Both the position numbers and the translations under genes were made by a program. DNA of 64,000 bases, from NCBI RefSeq assembly GCF_000003815.2, contig NC_049979.1:22538835-22602834 (forward strand), in the 5' to 3' direction. This document shows positions 34,907 to 48,977 of this stretch, in pieces. The notes below the pieces were generated by a model that was given only the letters and a program-made list of their open reading frames with translations, was not told where the DNA came from and did no database searches. The first letter of the stretch is position 1. Each line of letters opens with the position of its first letter. Source of the stretch: Branchiostoma floridae. Lineage: Eukaryota; Chordata; Leptocardii; Amphioxiformes; Branchiostomatidae.

Positions 34907-37900
34907 CTAGCACTCTGTGTCCTGGAAACAGGCTTCTGAGTCGGTGAGTTTGATGACATTACTGGTGTTCTCATAGAAGGAGTTGTCTATGGATGGGGGT
35001 GGGGGCATGGCACTCAACATGGTGTGCAACTTCCTCACCAGGAAATTGAAACTCGGGCGGTGCTTCGGACTTACTCGCCAGCAACTGTACATGATCTGAT
35101 AGCTGCAGAAGAAGAAATGCAGCATCAAGACAATGTTAAGAATAGGATCCTAAAAATAGCCTTTTTTTCATCAGGCCTAAATTCATTGACTTTAAATTAT
35201 TGTTGAACAGCTTGTTTATTTCCTTTGAAATGGGTTGGTTGGAGACTTTGGGAATTTTTCTTTTGTGACTAACTTGCAGTCAGATCAGGTGTTTGAACAC
35301 TGAAATGTAGGATCATAGCAAATATGGTATCATTGTAGAGGGTAATGAATAAGCTTTCAAATGATACGTTGTACATATAATACATAATTGACAAAAAGAT
35401 GGAGATATGACTGATCAAACCAAACTTCTTTATCTTGATAACAAAAGATCAGTCCAACACTTAGATACATACAGAGTCAACGAAATGTACACATTCTATG
35501 ACTAGTACTTACAGCTGGTCGGAGCAGTCCCTGGGTTTCTGCAGTCTCATGCCCTTCAGTAGGAGGTCGTACACCTCGTGGTTGGCCACTCCTGGGTAGG
35601 GCGTGGCTCCTCTGGTGATGATCTCCCACAGGGTCACACCAAACGACCACTAAAGATAGATTTGGGAGGATGATCATTTAACAACAAACAAATATTTCAC
35701 CTATCAAAACACACTTCCCCAATGTAGCCAAACTAGAGGGGAAATTTACTACTCCACTAACGTCAACTGGTGACTCACCACTTAAGCTACACTACTGTTG
35801 TTGGCATCCTTCTGTCTCAAGAGACAATGGAATAGGCAAACAGTCACTTCTCGAGGTGGGTTTGGTGACCTGTTTGCCTGGCCTGCACATGACTTTTTAA
35901 TGAGAAGGAGGGGCGCGCAATTCCTTCTCCACCCTCTCCTCTACTGATAAGAGCTACACTAGTTACACTATACTTAAATATATTTAAAGAAACATACTTC
36001 ATCTCAATTGAGGTAAAAGAAAAAGACTATCTGCGTCAGCTCTTCTCTACAGAGCCACTCACCACATCACTCTGTGTAGTGTACACCCTGTCCGCCAGAC
36101 TCTCCAAGGCCAGCCACTTGACCGGCACCTTGACCATGCTGCCCTGTCTGTAGTAGTTCTCACAGTAGATTTTTCTGGACAGGCCAAAGTCTGCAACCTT
36201 CACTACAAGCTGCTCATCCAACCTGTGGGCAAGTTACAATAATTATCATAGATTAAGCAACCAAGTCTGATTGAAAAGGCAACAAAATACACATAATGTA
36301 TTTCAAAAATCCTAAGCTTACATGCAGTTTCTTGCAGCCAGGTCTCTGTGTAAGAACTCCATCTGTCCCAAGTACTCCATGCCTTTGGCTATGTCCACTG
36401 AAAACTTCAGCAAGGTCTGGATTGGCACAAACTGGTAAAAAAAAACAAATCATTATGGTGGATCTGAAAATCTAAATTTTAAACATTCTCTATACTGTAG
36501 TATCACAAATGGTGGGGAAACACAGTGATCTCAAGCCAGTTTAGCTCACCAAAGACCTTGTCACTGGCTGTGACAGAGAAGTGCTGGTATCTGTATTTCA
36601 CCAAGGAGATTCCCATTTTTGACAAGTACAATAAACAGTGTGCCACAGTACTGCAACCCTTTCAAGTTGCATACGTGTCAGGCGAGCCACATCAGCCAGG
36701 ATTTAAACTCCTGGAGGCAGGGTTACCCACTGGACGACACAATCATGCTATGATTAGCAACTCCACCAGCATGATCATGCCAATCAGTTCTATTGCTTCT
36801 AGCTGTACTGAATATGTTAAGAGCAAAGTCTTGACTGGGAACACATAGTTGCAGTTGGTACAGACATGCTACTCATCCTACCTTTGGTTTGTCCGCCAGT
36901 CTGGAGCGCAGCAAGAAGGTGTGAAGGTCACCATGCTTCATGAAGGGCAGCACCACCATGGCTTTCACTGGCAGAAATCTAGTCTCAGGGGGTTCCATAA
37001 TCAAGCCTGAATTGATGGCGAGAAAGAATGCTTACAACATTGAATTAATTCTTTAACTAGATACATGTGCAATAGCACTTGCAGGCATTGTCCAGCAATA
37101 TAAAAATAATTTTGTCTAAATCAACAATCCACCTTCACCAAAATGTAATATATGTCATGCAAAATAAAGAATCAGGTTTTGTTTGCAATAATCCCTTAAC
37201 AGTATACAAGCATATATCATACCAATAAGGCTCATGATGTTGGGATGATGGAAATCCTTCATCCTCAGCGCCTCGGTGACGAAGGCCTCCACCTCCTGCT
37301 TACTGCTCCTACCTGGGAGTACAGGGAACAAGTCTGTTTACAGAACTACTGAAAATAAGGTAGTTCACAGTTTGAACTGCACAATACATCAGGTCAAAAG
37401 TGAAGACATTAACATTTCTTGTCCAGACCATGCTTCATAATATGTCATGACGTGTTTTGTTTATGTCTCAGGTGGGTACCAGTACAGAAAATTCAGGTCC
37501 AGGTCAGGTTCAGGTTCAGAGGATCAGGTCCAGGTCCGGACCTGTACCTGGACCTGATTCATTAAGTGAAAACTTTTGAATGGACGATACTCAAAACAAT
37601 GGTCTATTTTGCGACAAAGAAATCTGTTCTGTGTAATATTCAACTCCCACTGGCATTTTAAAAATCCTACAAGGCTAACTACCTCTGTACGATTGACTGT
37701 AAAAGTTGGTAAAAATGACAGTCACTATAGAGTCTACTCTGCTTCGCTCTTGTTATTTGCCTAGACAGGTAACCCCAAAAACGTGTGAATGCCTGATAAT
37801 ATAATCAGTTCATTTTCCAACTGGTCCAACATCCCATCCACCAATTTTTTTCAGGTCCAGTTTTTCTAGACCGGTCCAATGAGAAAAAACGGTTTTATAC

Positions 37901-40808
37901 CGGTACACCATACTGGTACCCAGCCCTATCGTTGACAATAAGAAATGCATCACACTGCAGTTAATTGGACAATGAACCAGTTTATAGACATGTACACCTT
38001 GTTTAAATTTCTTGTCTCAATAAAGGTACAGGAGAAAACAGATATATACTTTGGTATGACTAGTTATTCTAGCTTGAGAAACCGACAATGTATTATACAT
38101 GTAGGAGGACTAGATACATCAGTTTCAGGGTAAACCACTTAGCATGACTAGTATACTCACTCTTCATTGTTTTGACAGCCACAGTCATGTACCTGTTCCC
38201 TTCCAGTCTCAGTTTGGCTTCTGTCACACACCCAAACTCACCTGTAGGAAATAAAAGTTTGTACGTTGTATATTTCACCAAACACAGTATCCTTAAAGCT
38301 ACATTTTGTATCTCACTTCAGTGATGTAGGCTTTCACTGGGAAACACTGGCATGGAAAAATGTGCAAAAGTCTATAGTCATAGTCACTCTCAACCAATAT
38401 ACATCATTATTGCCGTTGTCATAAGCTATAACTTTAAACTAGGTCTGGAGACGTTTTACCAACTGTCACATTGTTGAGTAACATGTACCACTGGGGACAA
38501 TCAGTAATTCATCACAGCACACAGTAAATTCAAAAAATTTAAATTATGCACTCTATAGCTATTAGTACAATTCAGCACAGTTAAAAAATACAACATGGTA
38601 CAAGGACATGTACATCTGTCAGTGTTTAAGATGCCTTGAAGAGGTAGGTTAGAGGTAATGTGTGAAAATATGGCATACACAGCATGTACAGAACATATAG
38701 GACAGCATGGATCCCAGTGCACCATTTAGACTTACATTTACAAATGTTAGGATGTCCCAAGGAAATGCTTGGATGGAGAGAAGAAGAGACAAGTAGCTCT
38801 GTTAAAATACACCAGTCCTACACACAGTTAATGTCTATGCCTTGCCTATCAGTAAACATTTGAATGTGTGGGTTTCTGAAAGTGTCTTTGATTTGCAATT
38901 TTGTCTGCATGCCTGAAAGTAAATATGTCAACTTCATCACTAGAAACCAATGCACATGTATATATATATGCGGGCAATTGATGCACATTGAACTGTCTTC
39001 ACTGTCCATCAAAAGCATGAGAGTGGCTGCATGACTGCCATTGTATATCTGCATTTTACAGTGGTGGTAGGGGCGGAATTAGTATATTCCTATAATACAA
39101 CAGTCTGTAAGCAACCTAAAGCAGTGGAAACTCACCTTCTCCTACAACTTTCCCGACTTCTAACCTTTCCCTGTTGAGCAGCACACTTACAACACTCTCT
39201 GTCAGGGCAGGGGACAGGCGGAAGGATGACACTGCATGAAGACACAAAAAGGAAAGGATAAGCATGGGGATCTCCATGGGTGATATTGTCAATTTCCTAC
39301 ACTTAATTAAAAAGGAACTGGCTACAAATTACATGATATCAGAGTGGCTGATTATGCTCAACATAAATGGGCATGTAGGCCCCCTGAGTATAATTAGTAT
39401 CTTTTATAATCTGATTAAAAGTGACTGTCATAATGCAACGTTTTTACATGTACTTCTTCACAACTTCTTTTAGGAGAGCTAGGAAAACTTCAAGCGACAT
39501 AAAACAAAGATTAAGCCAGGATTCATACCTTCAGCAGCGAGCTTCTTTGAGAAACTCTTGGCTGCCTTGGACTTGACAGGTGTACTATGCTGCATCATGG
39601 GAACAGTACTGGCTGTCTCTGGATCTCTTCATGGAGGAAGAATATCAGTAATCACTACATAATAATGTTTCTGTAAACACTGGTTTCTTGTCACAGATTA
39701 TGTAACATTACCCATATGTGGATGGGGTCTACATGGGGGACGAGCATTGCAGTAGTAAACAAATTAAAAAAGGCAGTGGCTACATTTAATATGATTTAGA
39801 TTCAGCAGGCTTTGCTTTACACTAAATTCATGTGCCAATTATGCTTAGAATGGGATGCACTGATTACATTTTACATTAACTGAAATGATTTGGCTATGAT
39901 CTACATGTATGTGGAATTAAAACAGCTTTGCAGACTCCTATGTATCTACATTTTTGTACATCTGATCATCATTATAGAATAGGTACCAATGCCATTACAT
40001 TGACAGACAACATTAGTCATATCCAAATGTATTTACATAGTGACTCCCAGACTGTTGGTTCCAGAGTAACCTATGTCTGACAACTAACCTTTTGCTGCTG
40101 GCCTTGGCTCTCCTTTTCCGGTGACACTTACAGCAGGCATATGTCAACACAACCATGGTGAGAATCAACCCTGCTATGGAGCCTCCAATGATCAGGTCCA
40201 TCTTCTTCACACTCCACTGGTTCCCACTGGCCATGTCGCTAGAGGGGGATGTGTCTGGGACAGAAGCAACATTGACGTTCTTATCTTGTAATTTAACATA
40301 ACTTACAGCCAGTACTTCTAAACCTCATGCTGAGGAGACTATGGTTTTGTAGTGGTTTTACTTTATGATAGGAGGAAAAAATTATGTGCATTCGTACAAT
40401 TCGGCATATTCACAGTGGGCCCATAAGAGTCTGTAAGTAAAGATTTTGCAGTTCTGCAAAACTGATCAGAGATGGCTTATATCATCTAACTAAATCTTTT
40501 ATATGATATTTGACTATTGCACAATAATATATTTTGCTACATACATGTATATTGTATGAGTAATGAGAGAGATAACAACATTGCAAAACCTTACAATGAA
40601 AAGGCTAAGAATAAAATTTTTTTACATATTCAAGCAGTTAAAGTACCCATTAAATGCCACACATGTACTATTGTCACTGAAGATTGCTTCAGTATGACTC
40701 AGAGTGACAACAGTACATGACAAATTGTACACCATTTCAACAAACTGAAACTAAAGGTATTTCTCTTACCTTCTGCTGGATATCCAACTATAAAAGAGCC
40801 ACCAGATC
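34907..40808 (-). CDS. AXL/TYRO3/MERTK: TAM receptor exons 10-20: juxtamembrane, membrane helix, kinase and tail
   Basis: Exons: 40808-40770, 40254-40089, 39626-39529, 39231-39136, 38241-38161, 37312-37223, 37006-36882, 36431-36322, 36222-36063, 35649-35513, 35102-34907. Membrane helix [20 protein letters not shown], then a basic KCHRKRRAK stop-transfer. The kinase has GEGEFG (542-547), VAVK with Lys567, HRDLAARN (670-677), DFG (690-692), an activation loop with Tyr698/Tyr702/Tyr703 (YCENYYR) and [10 protein letters not shown]. All catalytic residues are intact, so an active enzyme is expected. The tail is short and contains FYENT: Tyr821 in a YxN context that fits a Grb2-type SH2 site. The stop is TAG at 34909-34907. 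Confidence 0.95.
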
Positions 40809-43800
40809 CTACAGTTCACAGAAGGAAAACAGAATCAGCCTGTTACTTGCTCTATATGTGAAGATTGAATACAAAATCTCTCAGTTCAATGTTTAGACAT
40901 AACACTGCCTCGTGACTAAACCAGGACCTTCCCTCATGCATTAAGAATGTCTCTGGTTTACTCACAGGAACATCACACTGACACGGGAAGTGATGGACAA
41001 ACTGTTGCCTTGGCAAATATATGTATATGAGCCACACCCTCCCTACAACAACACATCCTTACAGATAGTGCCAATTATTCAGTAAAAGGTTTTAGAGGTT
41101 CACAACATTATCAAGGTTAGGACCGACTTTGTTTTGTGGAATAACATCACAATGCTAAAGCTGGTGTCACACTGCCAACACTTCCAACCAAAATTTGTTT
41201 AAGGTCACCAAATCACCAGAAAGTTGAGATTTTTTTTCTTTTAAAAATCTACGCTTTGGACTCATTGTCCTGTTAATATCGGTCGACCCCCCAAAATCAT
41301 CCAGTAATTGAGAAAATACAGAGAATATTTCAGCCGAAAATGTTCTTTACAGCACGCAGACTTTATAGTTACGTTAGCTATGCATTGTTTCCTTTCAAGT
41401 AAACCATTATTTCTATGTTACATAATGGACTAAAGGCATGTTTGTAATATAAAGGGACCATGCTAACCTGTGCCATATAGCATGATGGGATTACTCCTGA
41501 CCCCATCCCCCACCAGGGTAAGTGCCCACACCTGCACACTGTAGTTAGCGGTCGGGTCCAACCCCCTCAGGATGACAGAGTTTGATGACCTTACATCCTC
41601 CACCCTCTGTAACAAATGTGAGACAAGTTCACAAGTGAGCTGCTTGCAAAAAAAGGCTGTTAATGTGAAAGAAGTACTGCAGTGACATAATTATTAATTC
41701 AGGCATGATGAACAGAACTTCGTTTTTCACACATGAAATGTATATTGCACATTGCCAAATATTTAAGCTATTGCTTCATATATATTCAAGTTAGATATAC
41801 TAATAAAAAGTTATTCAAATTTTCTTCTTTCAAGGTCAGTGACTTAATTTGTTAGCAAGTCTACTGCGTGTACAATAGGAAATTTTGACATTTACATGGA
41901 ATGCTAAAATTGCTAAAGCTAAAGGTGTGTACTATTTTTCTTCCAGCACAGATTTGGACACATATTATCATTTCCTAATGTCAATAAACAAAGTCTTTTT
42001 TTCTGGCAAGCTCACTCATACAGTCACCCTCAAAATGCGCACAGAACAACGCCAATAGATGGCATTCCTATGTGCCCAGTAGGTCTCCAAGATTTCGTGT
42101 GCCTATTTGAAGAGCTAACCCTGTATCAACACCACCAACCCAATCCAGACTGCACAAATATTTGCACAAATGCAGGCCTCCATCAGGTGCTTAACACCTA
42201 TCAATAAGCTTCTAGGTAGGCATCATACCATGCAGTTTCATCTATCAACCATTCAAACACATGGTGTTGGGGGAATCTCTGATATGTGGAGACTTACTGT
42301 TCTATGGACATCTAATCAACACATTCAAAAAGGACCCAGTTGTCTCACACCATTGTCAGCAAACTGGACATGGGGCTTTTAGAATCCTCATCAAATACCT
42401 GGCCCAGGTTTGAATAATAATGAATTGCTGAGCTCTTAGCATTACACTAAACTAATGATTCAGAAATAAAAATCCTTGGTGATATTTCTTGATAACATTG
42501 TCTTAAATTCTACTTTCAAATTGATAAGTGTCCAACTATGGAAATCTGTCAACATTTTGTATTGTAAGAAATGTAACAAATTGCAACAGTTAACTCTATT
42601 TGTATGTACAGTATATATCATATTGCTATATGTCAAAGTAACTGAAATATGGAAATTCAATTTAATTCAATTCCAAGTAGAAAACACTTAAGGATGACAG
42701 ATTCCCAGCCCAGTGCCTGACTGATCTGAAACCATAAGGGGAGTGTTAGATCTGACACCACTGTGCTGGAACTGACCTCTCCACCCCCGGCTGCATCAGT
42801 GAACCCCACCCTGTACCCCTGTAAGATTCCATTCACGTCTGCCGTGGCCACGTGACTCCAGGACACCTCCATGTCAGCTCCAGAACCCGATGGCTGGATA
42901 TGGACAGAGCCTGGAGCAGCACTGGGGACTAGAGTACAACACATTCAAGCACAAGCTATAGCATCTAAAATCGTAAGGTAATTTTGCAAATAAAAATTGC
43001 TACATGAACGATAGGTGTTCTTGCTACTTGGCACTGTGCACACACTAGTACATGCATATGTACATGTACAAATGACGTATATTTTGTTTGCCAAGTAATG
43101 CTGAATAACAAATAAAAAATCAAGTAACTTCAACATGCAATATTCATCTTCATATTTACTGCTGATAAAGCAATAGGAGAGTATACTTATTAGCAGCAGC
43201 AGTTGCAGAATGGTTTCTACCAACTCATTGTACCATAGCACTGGAGTAGTGCCAACTTTGGGAACTGTTTGCCACAGAAGCTCCAGACCACTAGAAAAAC
43301 TTGACCTTTGCCTTTTGAGGCTTGCAGGAGTCAACAAAGTCAAAATGCCACCCTGAAGGGTGCAATTACAATGCCTTTGATAAATCATCCAGGGAACTAC
43401 AGTACAATACATAGACTTGAAACTGCTATATTTCAAGATTAAAAGGTGACAGGCTAGCGGCATGTTTACGACTATGTTCAAATACCCTTACCACCTTCTG
43501 CTGTTCTGCCAACAACATAGTCACTCCAGCCTGACTGCCCAATGTCATTCTTCAGAGCAACATGGATGGTGTAAGATGTGTACGGCTTCAGGTTGTATAT
43601 GACAACACTGTTAGGAGAGCTGGTTTCTACTTTTGTCCTGTTCCATTGCAAAGAACCATCCGGGCCCTTGTTACTGGTTTCTGCAAACTGGAATAAAAGG
43701 ACAGAAGCTGATAAGCTTTGAGTTGACCTGTATCAAAAAGGAAACAAATTCTATGGAAACAGAGATCGCAAACGATGGGGCACCATTCTGCAACTTTCTG

Positions 43801-46800
43801 ATAAAAACAGTAAAACAACTACAAAAAGGTGTTGACTACTAGTATTCACACAAAATTTACGAAGTTCATACAAATCTTACAAAACACACTCAAATCACAT
43901 ACATACCAATCAAAAGCACAAGAAGCACTTTTCAAAATGAAGGTAAACGCACATGCTACGTTACATGTGCAGTCATGCAAACCTGGCAACCAATGCGTTG
44001 GGAGAAGATATGTTTCTACGCACGAAATTTTAACTATTAAGCATTGAATGGTTGTATACCATCATTAAGATATTAGCCTATAAGATACTCTTTTGCTTCA
44101 CTTTGGTCGACATACAATGTACAGCCTATATCTCTGTAGACAAACTGACCAATGGTGTACATAAATCACACGGAAAAAAGTTTAGCTGTGGGTCAACACA
44201 TCTTGAGCAATGTTACTTGTAAGAGTTACCTCTACAATGGCCTGAGTGACAGGTGAGTAACCATCATGGCTGAGGTACCAGGACACCCTCAGACTGGTGG
44301 AGGTGGCATCAGATACAGCTAAGCTGGTTGGCACAGATGGAGCCACTGAACAAAGAAGCACATGAAACAGTGTATAATAGCTGCCATCAGACGCAAATTC
44401 ATGAGTATCTGCGTATCTTTTCCATGAGGCATAGAGAGCTATCTTAATTCATTGTTAATCTTAGCAAGTAAAATTTATAATTTAAACACAAAGCTTTACC
44501 TTTATTACTGTTTTACATTAACATCTATTATCATAATACCGGTACGTTTACGACGATTTCTCTAGCCATACTGATTTGACAAATTGTCAACGCATCATTT
44601 TCTCCAGTTACATGTTGCTGTTATAGGTTACCCTTGCCACTTGTTCTGTGTAACTTTTCTGCCACTCTTGTCCTGCTAAAAGCGTAATATTGTAATTGTA
44701 ACACGCCGCGGAATTACACGGCGAACGGGCGCGTGGTTGGGAGGGGGTAAAAAAATACCGGTAGGAAGAAACACGGCACAATTAACTGCCGCTATGTACA
44801 TTTATACATCCTCTGATGTTCCTTCCTTTTCTGTCAGTAAATGCATAAAACATAAACCTGCATGAGCATACAAAATGTCATGAGAAAACGGACGTATACT
44901 GTCAACAATTTTCATTTAACTTCTGTCCGTCACAACCGCTATGACGTAACACTTCACTGCTAGCTTACATATAAAAATGGCGGGAAAATGGCTGCGTACG
45001 TTCAATTTTGCCCATTCAGTCGTAGATCCGGGCTATTATGCAACGGTTCTTCACACTTTTACATGAGTTGTAGGTCACCAACAGAAATTCAAGATTGTGA
45101 TTGAATCATGTTCGTCTTGTGCCGTGAGCATGTGTAATTATGATCTATAAATTTGGCAATGAATGTGACAGTGTGTTCGTCCCACGACGAGCTGCCTACC
45201 CCGAAAAAGATACTGAAAACTTTTGGCCTTGTTGTCTTCGAATGCATTGTTATAGATGCTTTGTAAATGATGTATTGGACACCTAGATGTCTGAAGTGTG
45301 CACAGCTCAGAAATAACTATTGTTGAATGTGTAGATCTCTTTAAGTTCCAGTATTTTTAATCTACCGGTATAAGTCTTACTACCGGTATTATGCCAATGC
45401 ATGTTACTACTTTATTCTTGTGTAAATAGTCTCTATGGAGCATATTGTTCTGCAGAATCGACAAGCATTACTGAAAAATTCTGTGTATCACACAGTCAAC
45501 TACCAGATTGTCACATTGAAACATCTTGTTATGTCTAGTTTTACCAAAAATCTCAAATCAAATATATTGAATATACATACAATGTACATGTAGGACCTGG
45601 TACATGTCATATTTACCTATAATGTTGACAGTTGAGAACTGAGAAGGAGTTCTTCCATTTCTGTTTTCAGCAACACATCTGATCCTAGTCCTGGTTGTCA
45701 CACCTACATAGGGCCATACCCAAGATATGTAAGGGAAATGACTTTCTCACACTCATAATCACTAGAAAAATGATATAAGCATACAAATTAGTAACAAAGG
45801 CAGAAAAATGACATCATACAGTCATACAGTCAACAAGCTTTGGCTGTATTTGTAGATCACCAGAAGCTTCCCATATTTCAAAATTGGCGGAGTGTCAAGC
45901 ATATTTTTTCATGAAAATATACCATATCATCACATTATATGGGTTTGGTGACCTGTGAACATTGACGGACTGCTAGAAATAGCAAGTTGATTGAGAGAAC
46001 ATCAGGTGGTTCACTGTAAAAAACATGCACATGGACTTGTCAGCTGATCCATCTATCCTGCTGTGTGACAGGGATATTAGAATGGCTATATAGACAGAAG
46101 CAAAACTCACCAGTAAAAGAATAAGTAGATGGAGAGGGCAGAGCAGTGGCAACAACCTGCCCATCCTTGTACCAGGTGATGGTGACTGGCTCAGGGGGCC
46201 CCACCCCCTCACACTGCAGGCTGAACGGAGTATTTGGGGTCACATTCAGGGACCTCGGATTATTGATAATAGTTGGAAGACCTGAAACAGGAAGCAATGA
46301 AAAGGAATTAATCTGTTAACTGCCACACTGACCTAATTATAATTTATACGGATGACATCCATGTGTGCATTCTTTATTTGCACATAACAAAACTATAACA
46401 AAAAGTTTACATAAGTAGATAAAAGTGCCGGAAGAGGGGAGAATCCTGCCTGGTTGCATCATTTCCCTTCCATCTGACAAGAACACTAAAATTTTCTCCT
46501 TGCTGCAAAATAAATCACCAAAAACTTCAGTATCATTTTCTGTCACTGTTTTTTGGTGGTCAGAGGATGTCATCCACATAATTAGTCAGTATGACCCAAG
46601 AAACATTGCTTACAGTGAAAGGTATGCCTTTATCACCAAAAAGGCAGTGTTTCATAAGCAAACTGTACTATTGTATATCAAGAAATATAGATAAGAAATT
46701 TTCAGTCATAATTTGGTACAGAGAATGATGTAAAAAGATCAACTTTTTGGCTTTACACTCAAGTAACGTTATAGATCAACAGATATCCTCTGCTTTGTTA

Positions 46801-48977
46801 TACTGTGATGTTGTTGCATAACCAACAGGATGTAAATCCCTGCCTTGCTGGGTAGATTCTAGAGAGACTTGGGAGCATGCCAACTTCCTTGACAATGCCT
46901 AGAATATCATGATCACTTGCCTGAATAAGTTATCTTTTATTCAGGAACTAGCAGTTTCTCATAGTCAGCGTTTGCAGCAGCAATGCTGATAAAGCCACAG
47001 TTGCATTTGTCTTTGTTGCTAACTCGTGATGAAGGCTATTCCATGTAAATGTTCAAAGAGTCATCTCGGATATATCAAAAGCCAAAGTTGAGGTAAAAAA
47101 CATTAAAGCCCTAACATGTTCATTACCACACTATCCCATGCTGTAAAAATACACTGTAATAAACATCATCCTGAAAAGTGCTAATAATATATTAATAATA
47201 ATAATACACAATGAATAATTATATATAAGACAAATCCTGACTGTTTACAACAATTAGCAGTTTAACAAATGATAGCTTGGCAATTAGAAGTTTGACAAAT
47301 AACAGAGTAATGTAGCTGCATTTTTGTCAAACATTTGCATTTCTATGCCCTTTTTGCCTTGCCGCCGGCAAGGCTTTACGCCAGCTTTCTTCCACGGATC
47401 CATGGATGGACGGACCTGTTAACCCAGCCCTTCCAAAGCCCCTTCCAAATGCCCTTCTTTCCTTGCCGAGTTTCATGGCTTAGTTCGACAATGGTACATT
47501 CCAGGCGAGTATTAAAACGCTCTTCTAGACGCATGTTACTGTATGTGGTCCAGCGTAATAAATCTACGCTTTAACTCACCATGTTTATATAAATATATAT
47601 CACAAATTGCACCAGAAGGAACTTAGTTTGTAATAAAAAATAATGCATATTCATTGTGGGTCAAAAAGTTTTACAAAACCTGTTTAATGTGCCAATAATT
47701 CATCTGACATAAATTATGATAATGAGGGGGGAGGGGGGCGACATGTGGAACTCTGGATTTTTAAGCGTAGAATCTAGTCTAACTTACCAAAATAACATAA
47801 AATACGCGGCAAGGCACAGCTTTTTTAAAAAGATTTCTTGTTTAAAACACCTCCACAAGTTTGAACCAGGATACTGATTGTCAATCAACTCAGCACAACC
47901 ACACAACTTATGTTTGTATGTACAGTGGTTAATTACGCCAGACGTAACAGAACTTTATGTTACCAAAAACAACCAGTTGAGCTGTCTCTGAGTAGATGAC
48001 CACATCCCTGTGCCATGCTTTACATCTGTAGAATCCTCTGTCGGCAATGGTTGTCTGAGAGAAACTGGAAGAATAATAAAAAGATTACTGTAAATGCATT
48101 TACTTTTGCAGTCGTTTGATTTCCTGGTAGAAGAGAAAGGGAGCTTTTATACTGTCTTAAATATGCAGTTGAAACAATTCTTTCTGTATAGTAAAATTAC
48201 AAAAACACACTTGCAGTGACTTTACAGTCTGCTAGAACGGCAAAAATAAAACAATTGTGAACATTGTTATAAATTATGTATATCAATATTTACAGTATCA
48301 GCTACGAATCCTCTGACGTATCTTGGTTAACACTAATAAACATTGGCATAAATAATGCTACAGGTGCAAAATGTAAACAAACACCTGATAACTATATATT
48401 TATTGCAGACTGTACTGTTAAGGACTTTTATTGGCCTTACTCGAGACTGCTGAGAGTCAATGCTGTAGTGTAGTTGGCAGTATCGACATCATAGTGGTTT
48501 CCAGGTGGTAGAACCTCGCCATCTTTCAGCCAGGCTACCTGTGGGTTGACAGAACTGTCCTGTACTCCACAGACGAAGGTGGCCGGGTTACCTGCTGTGA
48601 CCTCTCTTCTTTGCGGATGTGTTGTGAATTGTAGAGCTGATAAGAAAGCGAACAAGAAAATGTTAACATTTCTGGGGCCAGTAGAAATGGGTGGACAACT
48701 TAATCGCCCCATTTACACTTGTGGATTTGTGATTAAAGAAATCAAGGGAGATATGGAGAAGATCAAAAGACCCACATGATACATCTAGCTTTAAATGGAG
48801 CTCTAATAACCTTTTGGGTATCTACTCACAACTCGAAAAAGCGAGTTTCCTTCAATATGACAAAGTTATATCAAAATTTGCCGTAGGGAGACACAGAAGC
48901 TTACCTGCACATTGTGATACTGATAGTAGCACTGCTGTGGTGATCAAGACAGAATGTAGAAACACGGCCATTGCCAT
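34907..48977 (-). CDS. AXL/TYRO3/MERTK: TAM-family receptor tyrosine kinase (Tyro3/Axl/Mer type), 20 exons, 842 aa
   Basis: A single-pass surface receptor. Vertebrate TAM kinases bind Gas6/Protein S and drive clearance of dying cells and damping of inflammation. I rebuilt a complete minus-strand model: 20 exons, 2529 nt, every junction GT-AG with matching phase and no internal stop. Order: signal peptide (1-24), Ig1 (Cys47-Cys104), Ig2 (Cys147-Cys190), two FN3 domains (about 210-410), membrane helix (444-465), kinase (about 535-810) and a short tail. The Ig-Ig-FN3-FN3-TM-kinase order with KWLALES (714-720), the TAM signature in subdomain VIII, fixes the family. The length is near human AXL (894) and TYRO3 (890). 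It is probably a pre-duplication co-ortholog of all three vertebrate genes. The gene is head to head with KNTC1. Confidence 0.95.
37470..37925. mobile_element. Possible inverted-repeat element in a TAM intron
   Basis: Left end ggtgggtaccagtac (about 37470) and right end tactggtacccagccc (about 37910-37925) are inverted relatives. The interior begins with a tandem of caggtccaggt-like phrases that form a hairpin with acctggacctga (37528-37561). Size and structure suit a MITE. No clear target-site duplication. Confidence 0.45.
41468..48977 (-). CDS. AXL/TYRO3/MERTK: TAM receptor exons 1-9: signal peptide, two Ig and two FN3 domains
   Basis: Exons in transcript order: 48977-48905, 48636-48441, 48064-47964, 46281-46111, 45703-45617, 44345-44230, 43687-43492, 42928-42777, 41606-41468. 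Exon 1 encodes [19 protein letters not shown] and then VSQCA, a typical signal peptide with cleavage near residue 24. Each Ig is split over two exons. Ig1 has TFVCGV and [10 protein letters not shown], Ig2 has [15 protein letters not shown] and [11 protein letters not shown]3-1 spans exons 6-7 ([24 protein letters not shown]) and FN3-2 spans exons 8-9 ([22 protein letters not shown]). All domain boundaries fall on phase-1 junctions, as is usual for shuffled ectodomain modules. Confidence 0.93.
48085..48170 (+). mobile_element. Diverged fragment of the TTACTGTAAATGCATTT MITE
   Basis: Begins ttactgtaaatgcattta and continues with a decayed match to the element at 50425-50638 (ttgcagtcgtttgatt, ggtagaagagaaaggg). 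Only the left part is present, in an intron of the TAM gene between exons 2 and 3. Confidence 0.7.

Noticed and set aside
36525-36848. A 107-codon plus-strand frame in a TAM intron, and a tRNA-like stretch at about 36660-36740
   Set aside because: The frame has no protein signature and lies antisense in an intron. The tRNA-like stretch has only a weak B-box and was not confident enough to list as a SINE.
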